A DNA stretch of 64,000 nucleotides from CAIQPV01 sp964480365 (GCA_964480365.1 CAYZPM010000010.1:19578-83577), one strand, 5' to 3'. Counted from the first letter of the stretch, positions 1-9,305 are shown. The notes: a model not told the origin generated them from the sequence alone. Numbers and translations: made by a program.

Positions 1-1
1 C

Positions 2-337
2 TTTTGGTGTATAGCCTACGACACCGAATACGCGATGGTGGACCGCGACGACGATATCCACCTCGGCATCCATTCTTCCGCGCTGCTTTTCGGCCAATAC
101 GACGTGGCTGCGGTGATGGCCTGCTACGCCGCCGCCCTCGCCATTCTCGCCTCAACCGGCAACACGTTGCATCTAGGGGTGCTCTATTACCTCGGCTTGC
201 TGGCGGCGGCGGGCATCGCCGCTTACCACTACACGCTGATCCGTAACCGCCAGCGCGAGGCGTGCTTCAAGGCGTTCCTGCACAACAACTGGTTCGGTGC
301 AGCGGTGTTCGCGGGGATCGTGCTAGATTCCTTGTAA
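2..337 (+). CDS. ubiA: 4-hydroxybenzoate polyprenyltransferase, C-terminal part (partial)
   Basis: Cut by the left window edge; 111 codons and the stop remain. The integral-membrane enzyme prenylates 4-hydroxybenzoate in ubiquinone synthesis. The visible start of the fragment contains YDTEYAMVDRDDD, the second Asp-rich motif of UbiA prenyltransferases that binds Mg-prenyl diphosphate. Hydrophobic stretches follow (around VMACYAAALAILA, YYLGLLAAAGIAAY and the C-terminal FGAAVFAGIVLDSL), consistent with the last membrane helices. The frame is open from base 2, so the true start lies upstream. Identification is firm because the motif is nearly invariant. Confidence 0.9.
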   Translation, partial: FWCIAYDTEYAMVDRDDDIHLGIHSSALLFGQYDVAAVMACYAAALAILASTGNTLHLGVLYYLGLLAAAGIAAYHYTLIRNRQREACFKAFLHNNWFGAAVFAGIVLDSL

Positions 338-363
338 CTCAAAACAACATCCTAGAAAAAGCA

Positions 364-499
364 GTTGTCCACGAAAATCACGAAAGACACGAAATATAAT
401 CAAAAACGGGTTCGTATTTAAGTCACTCCCTGCTGCGTGGTAATCGATAGTTTTGCATCAGGTTGAACTTTTCGTGCCTTTCGTGATTTTCGTGGACAA
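364..499. repeat. Inverted-repeat element downstream of ubiA
   Basis: Two arms of about 30 bases (364-394 and 470-499) are near-perfect reverse complements, both built on the unit CACGAAA / TTTCGTG repeated with small changes (core CACGAAAATCACGAAAGACA). About 75 bases separate them. No ORF lies inside. It resembles a non-autonomous palindromic element or a long hairpin between the convergent ubiA and thpR genes, where it could also act as a bidirectional terminator. Confidence 0.6.
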
Positions 500-515
500 A
501 TTGCCGTTTTGAGGT

Positions 516-1058
516 TTAACGCAACGAAAATCTGGCCAGCACCCGATAGTTCGCGCCTTCCTCATCAGACACCGATTGCACCAGTGCAAAATTTCTCGCC
601 TGCCATACCACCAGCCGCATCTCAGGCAACGGCTCATCGCTCCACTGCGCATGGCGCAACAAGGTGATGTGCGGCTTGTATGGATGCTCATCAAAACGGA
701 AATGATGTTTGCTCAGGTGCTGCTCCAGATCATGCACCAGTTGAACCAATTGCGGAGGCACGGTGTTGGGGGCGGCATATACGATGTGATTGTGTCCCCA
801 ATAGCGTGCCGTATCGAGGGCAAGGTCAAAGGATTCTCCATTTACTTCCTGCGCCGCCAGTTGCAAGGCTTCCAGCCGATGCAGCCCAACATCGCCTAGA
901 AACACAAGCGTGGCGTGCAGGGTGTCGGCGCGCATGGAGCGCCCGCCGCAGATTTTATGCAGGCCAGACTGCCATGCGGCCAAGGCGGTGCGCTCCGTCT
1001 TATCCGGCCACAAGGCAAAGAACACGCGGGCTGATTTCTCTCTGGGTGGTTTGCTCAT
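516..1058 (-). CDS. thpR: RNA 2',3'-cyclic phosphodiesterase (2'-5' RNA ligase family)
   Basis: 180 residues, the usual length for the 2H phosphoesterase family. The two signature HxT motifs are present: LHATLVFLG (H48, T50) and PHITLLRH (H130, T132), which form the catalytic pair acting on 2',3'-cyclic or 2'-5' linked RNA ends. The ATG at 1058 gives the normal MSKPPREKSARVFFALWPD N-terminus; the open frame continues 61 codons further upstream, but that extension has no family resemblance and runs into the divergent gene. It is convergent with ubiA and divergent from the oxidoreductase gene, with 95 bases between the two starts. Confidence 0.85.
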   Translation of the reverse strand: MSKPPREKSARVFFALWPDKTERTALAAWQSGLHKICGGRSMRADTLHATLVFLGDVGLHRLEALQLAAQEVNGESFDLALDTARYWGHNHIVYAAPNTVPPQLVQLVHDLEQHLSKHHFRFDEHPYKPHITLLRHAQWSDEPLPEMRLVVWQARNFALVQSVSDEEGANYRVLARFSLR

Positions 1059-1153
1059 CCTATATAGCTTAACATTTTGTCCATTTTTCATTTGGGGTCG
1101 AGTGAATGCGCGCGATACGGTAAAATATGCGCTTTGCCGCATGAGCCATACAC

Positions 1154-4100
1154 ATGACCACCCGACTGCGCGAAATTCCCTATAACTACACCTCGTTTTC
1201 CGACCGGGAAATCGTAATGCGCCTGCTCGGCGCGGAGGCATGGGACATCGTCAACGCCCTGCGCGGGGAGCGCCGCACCGGACGTTCGGCGCGCATGTTG
1301 TACGAGGTGCTGGGCGACATCTGGGTGGTGTTGCGCAACCCGTATTTGCAGGATGACTTGCTGGGCAACTCCGAGCGACGCGACGCGCTCGTCGCCGCAT
1401 TGCGCCATCGCCTGTACGCTATCGAGGCGCGCCGCCAGGATAACGAGGATGTGAAGCGCCTGCTGCAATTGGCGCACCACGCGGTCAATGAGTTCTCCGC
1501 CGAATTCGAGCACACCTTGCAACTACGCCGCCGCGCACTGCGCATATTAGGCCGCATCACGCGCCGCGACAATATCCAGTTCGACGGGCTGGCACGAGTG
1601 TCGCATGTGACAGACGCCACCGACTGGCGCGTGGAATATCCGTTTGTGGTGCTCACCCCGGACAGCGAGGCGGAAATTGCAGCGCTGGTACGCGCCTGCA
1701 TTGAACTCAAACTCACCATCATCCCGCGCGGTGGCGGCACCGGTTATACCGGCGGCGCGATTCCGCTGGACAAACGCTCTGCCGTTATTAATACGGAAAA
1801 ACTGGATACACTGTCCGCCGTGGAAACGTTGCAATTGCCCGGCCTGGATCAGCCCATCACTACTATTCGTTGCGGTGCAGGAGTTGTGACGCGGCGTGTG
1901 ATGGAAGCGGCGGAAGCCAACAGGCTGGTGTTCGCGGTGGACCCGACTTCGGCGGATGCCAGTTGCATCGGCGGGAATGTATCCATGAACGCGGGCGGCA
2001 AGAAGGCTGTGCTGTGGGGCACCGCGCTGGACAACCTAGCGTCGTGGAAGATGGTCACGCCGGACGGCCTGTGGATGACGGTAGAGCGACTGGAGCACAA
2101 TCTCGGCAAGATTCACGACGTGGACGTGGCGCGTTTCCGCATCAGTCGCTTTGAAACGGATGGAAAGACGCCGCATGGCGATCCGGAAATACTGGAGATT
2201 CCCGGCGGCAAGTTCCGTAAGGCCGGGCTGGGTAAGGACGTAACCGACAAGTTCCTGTCTGGCCTGCCGGGCATCCAGAAAGAAGGCTGCGACGGCATCA
2301 TTACCTCGGCGCGTTTCATTCTGCACCGCGCGCATAACCACACGCGCACGGTATGCCTGGAATTTTTTGGACAAGTGCATGAGGCGGTGCCTGCGATTAT
2401 CGAAATCACTGCCTTATTCGATAAACGCAGCGCCCACCCTTCTCACTTCTCCCTTCTCCCTTCTCCTGCCTTCTTGGCTGGCTTGGAACATCTGGACGAG
2501 CGTTACCTGAAGGCCGTGGGTTATGCCACTAAAGCCAAACGCGGTGTGCGACCCAAGATGGTGCTGATCGCCGATGTGGTGGGTGATGATGAGAACGCCG
2601 TGGCGCAAGCCGCTTCTGAAATTGTGCGGCTAGCCAACTTGCGCCATGGTGAGGGTTTCATCGCGGTAAGCGCAGAAGCACGCAAAAAATTCTGGCTGGA
2701 TCGAGGACGTACCGCCGCCATTGCCAAACACACCAATGCGTTCAAGGTTAACGAGGACGTTGTAATCCCTTTGCCGCGCATGGGCGACTACTGCGACGGC
2801 ATAGAGCGCATCAACATTGAGCTGTCGCTGTACAACAAACTCAAACTGCTGGACGCGCTGGATGAATTCTTCAAAGGCGAATTGCCGCTGTACTACCAAG
2901 ACGATCAACAACTGGGCAGCGCCGAATTGCTGGGCAACCGCGCGCAACAGGCGTGCGAATTATTAACTGAAGTGCGAACGCGCTGGCAGTGGCTAAGGAA
3001 TAATCTGGATCGGGCGAGTTCCGAGCTTGTTGATGGTGTAGGCCGGGCTACGCCCGACGCGGCGGGCAAAGCCCGCCCTACCAGTTCTATCTTCCAATCT
3101 CTGCAAGACCACACCCTCCGCGCCTCATGGAAACTCGAAGTGCGCGATCCGTTGCGCCAAATATTTAGCGGTGGCACATACCAGCCCATACTTGACCAGT
3201 GCAACGCTATCCATCAGTCCGTATTGAAAAGTCGCGTGTTCGTCGCGCTGCATATGCACGCGGGTGACGGCAATGTGCATACCAACATTCCGGTTAACTC
3301 GGATGACTACGCCATGTTGCAACAGGCCTATGGCGCGGTGGATCGCATCATGCATCTGGCGAAAGATTTGGGGGGTGTAATCTCCGGCGAGCACGGCATC
3401 GGCATCACCAAACTCGATTTTCTGGAACCGCAGGAGATCGCCGAGTTCACCGCCTACAAGAATCGTATTGATCCGGAAGGTCGCTTCAACAAAGGCAAGC
3501 TGCTCGCAGGCGGCAATCTGGAGCGCGCTTATACACCTAGCTTCAACTTGATGGAATTGGAAAGCCTGATCCTGGAGAAAAGTGAGTTGGGCGAAATTTC
3601 CGATTCGATCAAAGACTGCTTGCGTTGCGGCAAGTGTAAGCCGGTGTGCAGCACGCATGTGCCGCGCGCCAACCTGTTGTATTCGCCGCGCAACAAGATA
3701 CTCGGCACCTCGCTGTTGATCGAGGCGTTCTTGTACGAGGAGCAGACACGGCGCGGCATTTCCCTTGCGCACTTCGACGAATTCAGCGATGTGGCCGACC
3801 ATTGCACGGTATGCCACAAGTGCGAAAAACCTTGCCCGGTGGACATTGATTTCGGCGACGTTTCTATCGCCATGCGAAATTTCCTGCGCAAGCAGGGCAA
3901 GAATAAATTTAATTTGGGTACGGCGGCGGCTATGTTGTTCCTGAATGCAACCGACCCGGCCACTATCAAGACGGTGCGCAAGTTTCTGATAGAGTGGGGA
4001 TTCAAGGCGCAACAACTAGGCTACCAAGTGGGCAAGCATTTTGGGTTAATTGGCGCGCAGACTGCACATCCGCCCGCCACGCTGGGACGCCCGCCGCTCA

Positions 4101-5023
4101 AGGCACACGTGATCCACTTCATCAATAAGCCTTTGCCCGGCAAGCTGCCGAATAAAACGTCGCGCGCATTGCTCGACATTGAGGATAACACCATCGTTCC
4201 GGTCATACGCAACCCGCACAAGGTAAACGAGGATTCCGAGGCAGTGTTTTATTTTCCCGGCTGCGGCTCTGAACGCTTGTTCGGTCAAGTCGGACTGGCG
4301 ACGCAGGCGATGCTGTATGAAACCGGCGCGATCACCGTGTTGCCGCCTGGCTATCTGTGCTGCGGCTACCCGCAAACTTCAGCCGGGCAGGAAGATCGCG
4401 GCAGCAAGATCACCATGGACAACCGCGTTCTGTTCCACCGCGTTGCGAATACGCTGAACTATCTCGACATAAAAACCGTGGTGGTATCGTGCGGCACTTG
4501 CATGGATCAGTTGCTGCAATACCAGTTCGACAAGATATTCCCTGGCTGCCGCTTGCTAGACATTCACGAATATCTGTTGGAGAAAGGAGTAAAGCTGCAA
4601 GACGTAAATGGCTCTCGCTTCATGTACCACGATCCCTGTCACACACCAATGAAGATATACACGCCGCTGAAAGTGGTGAACGAACTGATGGGGGTGCCGG
4701 TTGCGTTGAATGACCGCTGTTGCGGCGAATCCGGCACGTTCGCGGCCTCCCGCCCGGATATCTCCACCCAGGTGCGTTTCCGCAAGGAAGAGGAAATGAG
4801 GAAGGGCGCGGATACATTGCGCAAGGACGGTTACACCGGCAAGGTCAAGATACTGACCTCTTGCCCGTCTTGCTTGCAGGGACTTTCGCGCTACAATGAC
4901 GACTCCGGTACCACGGCGGATTACATCGTCGTGGAAATGGCCCGGCACCTGCTGGGCGAGAATTGGATGGAAGATTACGTGCAGAAAGCCAATGATGGCG
5001 GAATCGAACGGGTACTGTTGTAG
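1154..5023 (+). CDS. DUF3683-type FAD-linked oxidase / 4Fe-4S / CCG-domain oxidoreductase
   Basis: 1289 residues, a single-chain fusion resembling glycolate or D-lactate dehydrogenase subunits GlcD+GlcF. Order: N-terminal DUF3683 region (about 1-140); PCMH-type FAD-binding domain (about 158-330, with PRGGGTGYTGGAIP); FAD-oxidase C-terminal region with HMHAGDGNVHTN and SGEHGIGITK; two Cys clusters for 4Fe-4S centres (CLRCGKCKPVC from residue 822, CTVCHKCEKPC near 883); then two cysteine-rich CCG-type domains (PGCGSERL to CCGYP; HDPCH to CCGES). It probably oxidises a 2-hydroxy acid and passes electrons to a membrane acceptor; the substrate is not readable. Two segments look like acquired non-coding DNA kept in frame: a pyrimidine-rich run at about 2437-2468 and a palindromic repeat at 3038-3081. 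Confidence 0.85.
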   Translation: MTTRLREIPYNYTSFSDREIVMRLLGAEAWDIVNALRGERRTGRSARMLYEVLGDIWVVLRNPYLQDDLLGNSERRDALVAALRHRLYAIEARRQDNEDVKRLLQLAHHAVNEFSAEFEHTLQLRRRALRILGRITRRDNIQFDGLARVSHVTDATDWRVEYPFVVLTPDSEAEIAALVRACIELKLTIIPRGGGTGYTGGAIPLDKRSAVINTEKLDTLSAVETLQLPGLDQPITTIRCGAGVVTRRVMEAAEANRLVFAVDPTSADASCIGGNVSMNAGGKKAVLWGTALDNLASWKMVTPDGLWMTVERLEHNLGKIHDVDVARFRISRFETDGKTPHGDPEILEIPGGKFRKAGLGKDVTDKFLSGLPGIQKEGCDGIITSARFILHRAHNHTRTVCLEFFGQVHEAVPAIIEITALFDKRSAHPSHFSLLPSPAFLAGLEHLDERYLKAVGYATKAKRGVRPKMVLIADVVGDDENAVAQAASEIVRLANLRHGEGFIAVSAEARKKFWLDRGRTAAIAKHTNAFKVNEDVVIPLPRMGDYCDGIERINIELSLYNKLKLLDALDEFFKGELPLYYQDDQQLGSAELLGNRAQQACELLTEVRTRWQWLRNNLDRASSELVDGVGRATPDAAGKARPTSSIFQSLQDHTLRASWKLEVRDPLRQIFSGGTYQPILDQCNAIHQSVLKSRVFVALHMHAGDGNVHTNIPVNSDDYAMLQQAYGAVDRIMHLAKDLGGVISGEHGIGITKLDFLEPQEIAEFTAYKNRIDPEGRFNKGKLLAGGNLERAYTPSFNLMELESLILEKSELGEISDSIKDCLRCGKCKPVCSTHVPRANLLYSPRNKILGTSLLIEAFLYEEQTRRGISLAHFDEFSDVADHCTVCHKCEKPCPVDIDFGDVSIAMRNFLRKQGKNKFNLGTAAAMLFLNATDPATIKTVRKFLIEWGFKAQQLGYQVGKHFGLIGAQTAHPPATLGRPPLKAHVIHFINKPLPGKLPNKTSRALLDIEDNTIVPVIRNPHKVNEDSEAVFYFPGCGSERLFGQVGLATQAMLYETGAITVLPPGYLCCGYPQTSAGQEDRGSKITMDNRVLFHRVANTLNYLDIKTVVVSCGTCMDQLLQYQFDKIFPGCRLLDIHEYLLEKGVKLQDVNGSRFMYHDPCHTPMKIYTPLKVVNELMGVPVALNDRCCGESGTFAASRPDISTQVRFRKEEEMRKGADTLRKDGYTGKVKILTSCPSCLQGLSRYNDDSGTTADYIVVEMARHLLGENWMEDYVQKANDGGIERVLL
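3038..3081. repeat. Palindromic GTAGG...CCTAC repeat inside the oxidoreductase gene
   Basis: Contains two short hairpins, GGCCGGGCTACGCCCGAC and GGCGGGCAAAGCCCGCC, bounded by GTAGG and CCTAC. The same architecture occurs between hisG and hisD (52778-52833). Here it is translated, giving residues about 629-643 (GVGRATPDAAGKARP), a low-complexity stretch with no domain character. Confidence 0.75.
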
Positions 5024-5051
5024 GATCTAAAATCCTCTAAATTATCAATTT

Positions 5052-6677
5052 ATGCTGACTCTGCCGCTCGACCCTACAGACGACCACGCCAATCCGGCAT
5101 TCAAAGATGCTACCGCCTGCGCACAATGGCTGGGGCAACTGCAACTCACTGACCTGCACCATGCGCACGGTGTGTTGCGCATGCAACTGGACGAGTTCAA
5201 CCGTTACCCGATGTACGGTCTGGAACGCCTGCATGCGCTGGAGTTGCTGCGTGAAACGGTATCGTCCGTACAAGCCGATTACGCCAGGAAGCTGGTCGCC
5301 AAAAAGTTGCCGTTGAGCCATGAAGAACTCACCATCTTTGTTGCCATCGTCGGTCTGTGGCAAGGTATGGTTACAGGCTATCAGCGCTGTCTGCAAGCCT
5401 GCATGGCGGGAGATACGCAACTCGCCGCACATGGTGCGTTGCTGTGCCATCGCTGCCTGCTGTATAGCGGCTTGCAGATTTTTGAGCACATGCGCACCGG
5501 TTACGAATTCGATACCAAGCTCTGGCGCCAGTTGCATCAACTGTATGCCTTCTGCGAGGAGCAAGGCTGGCAGCTTCAGGAAGTGAATGACGATCTCAAC
5601 GGCCACAACCGCACCACATCGTGCAATGCCGCTTACACCAAGACTTTGCTCGCCTGCCATGCCTACCGGGCGGAGTTATCGCGCAATTTATTGCATTTGA
5701 TGGATCGCTGGCTGACGCTATGGAGTTCAACCGTCGCCGTGGAGCGCCGATACACCGTGAGCAAAGGCGATGCCCCCTCGCTGGCCGTCGATCTGAACAG
5801 CGCATCAGGCCTGCAACTACCTCAACTGACCACCCCCTCTGATCACCTTCGCTATCTGGTCATGGCGCCGCTCAGCAAGCTGATGCGCGTGAAGACCATC
5901 CTGTTACAGCAGGGACAATCACCGCAGCAACTGGAGTTGGGCGAGGGTTGCAACAGCGCAGAATGTATAGCGTTCCTTGGCTACCTGCATAAGCACTGGT
6001 GCGAAGGATATGATGGTCGCATGGATGAACGGCATAGCGCGATCCAGCAGCAAGCGCAGGTATGTTATGGCATGGAGAGTTGCTTCGCGTACATTGCAAA
6101 TAGGCCATTCAAACAACCCGCCAGAGACGCGGCGGCGGACACTCTGTCACGCAAGCAGATCGCCGCTTTTGGTCGTGTGCTATCCGACACTAACCGCCAC
6201 GATCTGGCAGTCATGGGCATGGTGCTTGAAACCTGGCAGATCGAAGACGAGAGCATCCGTGGCGCACGTTTGCTGCGCGAGGGGAACGCCGGCGTGCGTC
6301 TCGGCCCAGGCCAGCTCATTGCGGTGCGCCCAACCAATGCCAATGCTTTCATGGTGGGCACGGTGAGCTGGGTCAAAGTCACCCAGACCGGGCAACTGCA
6401 CATTGGTGTGCGTTACCAGCCCGGCCTGCCGCAGACCGTCTCCATGAAAGCCACCGGAATCAACCTCAGCGTATCGGACAAATACGTCGCGGCGCTGCTG
6501 CTGCCTACCATCCCAGAACTGAAAATCCCGGCCAGCCTGATTGCTCCACGCGATTGGTTCAAGCCCGGACGGGTGGTTGAAATTGTCCAGGTGGACAAGA
6601 AAAAATTACAGCTAAAAATGGAACTTAGTATAGAAAAAAGCTCGGATTACGAGCGGATCAGTTTCACCGAAATCTAG
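5052..6677 (+). CDS. Uncharacterised protein with a C-terminal PilZ-like domain
   Basis: 541 residues, cytoplasmic by appearance (no signal peptide or membrane segment). The N-terminal 350 residues are largely helical, Cys/His-containing, and not recognised. Near 385-480 the pattern suits a PilZ beta-barrel: DESIRG at 399-404 fits the [D/N]xSxxG motif, followed by alternating strands (GQLIAVRP, AFMVGTVSWVKV, LHIGVRY). A clean RxxxR arginine motif upstream is not evident, so c-di-GMP binding is uncertain. The gene starts 28 bases after the oxidoreductase stop and may be cotranscribed with it. The family assignment is inference from the motif. Confidence 0.6.
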   Translation: MLTLPLDPTDDHANPAFKDATACAQWLGQLQLTDLHHAHGVLRMQLDEFNRYPMYGLERLHALELLRETVSSVQADYARKLVAKKLPLSHEELTIFVAIVGLWQGMVTGYQRCLQACMAGDTQLAAHGALLCHRCLLYSGLQIFEHMRTGYEFDTKLWRQLHQLYAFCEEQGWQLQEVNDDLNGHNRTTSCNAAYTKTLLACHAYRAELSRNLLHLMDRWLTLWSSTVAVERRYTVSKGDAPSLAVDLNSASGLQLPQLTTPSDHLRYLVMAPLSKLMRVKTILLQQGQSPQQLELGEGCNSAECIAFLGYLHKHWCEGYDGRMDERHSAIQQQAQVCYGMESCFAYIANRPFKQPARDAAADTLSRKQIAAFGRVLSDTNRHDLAVMGMVLETWQIEDESIRGARLLREGNAGVRLGPGQLIAVRPTNANAFMVGTVSWVKVTQTGQLHIGVRYQPGLPQTVSMKATGINLSVSDKYVAALLLPTIPELKIPASLIAPRDWFKPGRVVEIVQVDKKKLQLKMELSIEKSSDYERISFTEI

Positions 6678-6680
6678 ACA

Positions 6681-7547
6681 TCATTCAATATTCTGGATCT
6701 GTTCGCGCATCTGTTCAATCAGCAGCTTCATCTCCATTGAGGCACGCGACACTTCCGCATCCACCGATTTTGAACCCAGTGTGTTGGCCTCGCGGTGCAG
6801 TTCTTGCATCAGGAAATCCAGCCGCTTACCCACCGTGCCGCCCTGCGCCAGCACCCGCTTCATTTCCGTCAGGTGGGTGCGCAGGCGCGACAGCTCTTCG
6901 TCCACGTCTATCTTGCTGGCGAACAGGGCGATCTCCTGATGCAGGCGCTCATTATCGTCGCCTTGCAGCACCGCGCGCAGGCGTGCAGACAGTTTTTCCT
7001 CGTAGGCGGCGACTGCGGCCGGGATGCGCGGCGCCACATCGGTGCATAGGGTTTCGATCTGTGCTACGCGCAGCAGCAGGAATTCCTTCAGCTTCTCGCC
7101 CTCGCGCTCGCGCGCGCCAGCGAAGTCGCGCAACACTTGTTGCAACAGTTCCAGCACCGTGGCGCGCAGTGTGTCGGCAGACAGCGTGGCGCTTTGCAGC
7201 ACGCCGTTCCAACGCAGCACATCCGCCACTCCCAAGCCGCGCGCATCGGGCAACACGGCTTGCACCTCACCGCCCCACTGCGCCAGTTGGCGCAATAAAG
7301 CCTGGTTGAGTTGTGCCGGGTTCTGTTCGGACTGGCGTGCGGCGAAACCGATGCGGCATTCCACCTTGCCGCGCGTCAATTGCGCGGAAATGGTCTCGCG
7401 CAGTACGGACTCCAGTGAACGCAACTCGTCCGGCACACGTAATTGGAGGTCGAGGTAGCGGTGATTGACCGCGCGCAGTTCCAGCGCGAGCGATCCGGCA
7501 TCGTGTTCTGCGGCAACAGTGGCAAAACCGGTCATACTGTAAATCAT
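6681..7547 (-). CDS. yicC: YicC-family endoribonuclease
   Basis: 288 residues, full length. The N-terminus MIYSMTGFATVAAE and following ELRAVNHRYLDLQLRVP are the conserved YicC_N signature, and the C-terminus (TVGKRLDFLMQELHREANT, then a MEMKLLIEQMREQIQNIE-like end) is the DUF1732 region. YicC is a divalent-metal-dependent endoribonuclease implicated in sRNA turnover in enterobacteria. It lies divergent to the phosphatase gene and convergent with the PilZ-like gene, from which it is separated by only three bases. A yicC-phosphatase-rph neighbourhood is common in betaproteobacteria. Confidence 0.93.
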   Translation of the reverse strand: MIYSMTGFATVAAEHDAGSLALELRAVNHRYLDLQLRVPDELRSLESVLRETISAQLTRGKVECRIGFAARQSEQNPAQLNQALLRQLAQWGGEVQAVLPDARGLGVADVLRWNGVLQSATLSADTLRATVLELLQQVLRDFAGAREREGEKLKEFLLLRVAQIETLCTDVAPRIPAAVAAYEEKLSARLRAVLQGDDNERLHQEIALFASKIDVDEELSRLRTHLTEMKRVLAQGGTVGKRLDFLMQELHREANTLGSKSVDAEVSRASMEMKLLIEQMREQIQNIE

Positions 7548-7618
7548 TGCGGCTCCCGAATAAACATTACAATAAAAAACTAAGCTGAGTGCCGCATATT
7601 ATATTACGATTACACCCT

Positions 7619-8479
7619 ATGAGATTTTCCGTATATCAAAACAGCCGCGTCGGTGGACGCAAATACAATCAGGATCGCGCGGCTTATGCATATACCGATG
7701 ATGCGCTGCTGCTGGTACTGGCCGATGGTATGGGCGGACATTTGCACGGCGAACTTGCGGCAGAGATTGCGGTTCACTCGTATATGCAGGCTTTTGAGCA
7801 AGCGGCGCATTCCCGTATCTCCGAGCCGGAAAAATTCCTGAAAGAAGCCATGCGGGACGCCCATAACGCCATAGTAAAATACGCGCAGGAAAAGCAACTT
7901 GGAGGCAATCCCGGCACCACTTGCGTTGCTGCGCTGGTGCAGGACGGCCAGGTGTGCTGGGTGCATGCGGGTGATTCGCGTCTCTATTTGTTGCGCGGCG
8001 GAGCGACCGCCGCTGTGACGCACGACCACTCGGTGGTGCAGCAGTGGGCGGACTGGGGCATCATCAGTACGGATGAGATGAAAACGCACCCGGATCGCAA
8101 CAAAATAACCAACTGTCTTGGCGGCGTGGGGGAGTTGTTTTACGCTGAACCCACCGCTGCTGTGCCATTGCAGTCCGGCGATGTATTGCTGTTGTGCAGT
8201 GACGGTTTGTGGAGTCCTCTGGTCGATAAGGAAATAGCGGCAGGTTTTCGCACTGCCCCTCTGGAGGCGACCCTGAATCAATTGATGGACATGGCCGTGT
8301 GCCGGGAAGGCATCCGCGCCGACAACACGACTGCCGTGGTTGCACGCTGGGGCGATGACGAAGAAGAAGTAAAGTCCACGCCTGTACCGGTATGTATGGT
8401 GCTTGATCTGGATGAGCTCGAATCGGCGTCAGATATTCTGGGCCGCACCCGTGCCGACATGAAGCCACTCCCCGGCTAA
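7619..8479 (+). CDS. PP2C-type Ser/Thr protein phosphatase
   Basis: 286 residues. All metal-binding motifs of bacterial PPM phosphatases are present: NQDRAAYAY near the start, LADGMGGHLHGE (D36, G37), HAGDSRLYLLRGG, CSDGLWSPL and ADNTTAVVARW. It dephosphorylates Ser/Thr-phosphorylated proteins in the cytoplasm. The ATG at 7619 (MRFSVYQNSRVGGRKYNQD) is preferred over one ten codons upstream because family members begin about 15 residues before the NQD motif. No Hanks-type kinase gene is adjacent, so its partner kinase must lie elsewhere. About 30 C-terminal residues after the last motif are a non-conserved tail. Confidence 0.88.
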   Translation: MRFSVYQNSRVGGRKYNQDRAAYAYTDDALLLVLADGMGGHLHGELAAEIAVHSYMQAFEQAAHSRISEPEKFLKEAMRDAHNAIVKYAQEKQLGGNPGTTCVAALVQDGQVCWVHAGDSRLYLLRGGATAAVTHDHSVVQQWADWGIISTDEMKTHPDRNKITNCLGGVGELFYAEPTAAVPLQSGDVLLLCSDGLWSPLVDKEIAAGFRTAPLEATLNQLMDMAVCREGIRADNTTAVVARWGDDEEEVKSTPVPVCMVLDLDELESASDILGRTRADMKPLPG

Positions 8480-8540
8480 GCGTGCCGTTTCCTCACCGCA
8501 ATTTAATTTCGTACCATTTTTATTTCCTGAGGTTTTCCCT

Positions 8541-9257
8541 ATGCGTCCCAGCCAGCGCCAGCCCGACCAATTACGCACCATCCGCATTACCCGTCACTAC
8601 ACCAAGCACGCCGAAGGCTCAGTGCTGATTGAATGTGGTGACACCAAGGTGATTTGCACAGCCAGCGTTGAAGAGAAAGTTCCCCCTCACAAGAAAGGCT
8701 CCGGCGAAGGCTGGGTCACAGCAGAATACGGCATGTTGCCGCGCTCCACCGGCAGCCGCATGGCGCGCGAAGCGGCCAAGGGTAAGCAGTCCGGGCGCAC
8801 CCAGGAAATCCAGCGCCTGATCGGGCGCAGCCTGCGTAGCGTGGTGGATTTGAAAAAACTAGGCGAGCGCACCATACAAGTGGACTGCGACGTAATCCAA
8901 GCCGATGGCGGCACGCGTACCGCCAGTATCACCGGCGCGTTCGTTGCGCTGCACGATGCGGTGAGCGGCCTGCTCGACAAGGGCTTGATTAAAGAAACTC
9001 CCTTGCATGATTTCGTTGCGGCGATCTCGGTAGGCGTCTATCAATGCGTGCCGGTGCTCGATCTGGACTATGATGAAGACTCTGCCTGCGATACCGACAT
9101 GAACGTAGTGATGACCGGAACCGGGAATTTTGTCGAAGTGCAGGGTACGGCGGAAGGCCATGCTTTCACGCGTGCCGAAATGGATACTTTGCTCGACTTG
9201 GCGCAGGGCGGGATTGCGCAACTGGTTGAGATGCAGAGGGCAGCACTAGCGGCGTAA
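8541..9257 (+). CDS. rph: Ribonuclease PH
   Basis: 238 residues, the standard length. RNase PH is a phosphate-dependent 3'-5' exoribonuclease trimming tRNA 3' ends. Conserved features include MRPSQRQPDQLRTIRITRHY at the N-terminus, the RNase PH core (SVLIECGDTKVICTASVEE), GWVTAEYGMLPRST, the Arg-rich IGRSLRSVVDL segment, and the active-site region DCDVIQADGGTRTASITG. A CTGAGG ribosome-site-like sequence precedes the ATG. It follows the phosphatase gene by 61 bases. The rdgB and hemW genes often found after rph are not here; a transporter follows instead. Confidence 0.96.
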   Translation: MRPSQRQPDQLRTIRITRHYTKHAEGSVLIECGDTKVICTASVEEKVPPHKKGSGEGWVTAEYGMLPRSTGSRMAREAAKGKQSGRTQEIQRLIGRSLRSVVDLKKLGERTIQVDCDVIQADGGTRTASITGAFVALHDAVSGLLDKGLIKETPLHDFVAAISVGVYQCVPVLDLDYDEDSACDTDMNVVMTGTGNFVEVQGTAEGHAFTRAEMDTLLDLAQGGIAQLVEMQRAALAA

Positions 9258-9305
9258 GTTTGCCTTACGTGCGTTATTAATGATTCGGCACGGTGAAGTG
9301 TTAAG

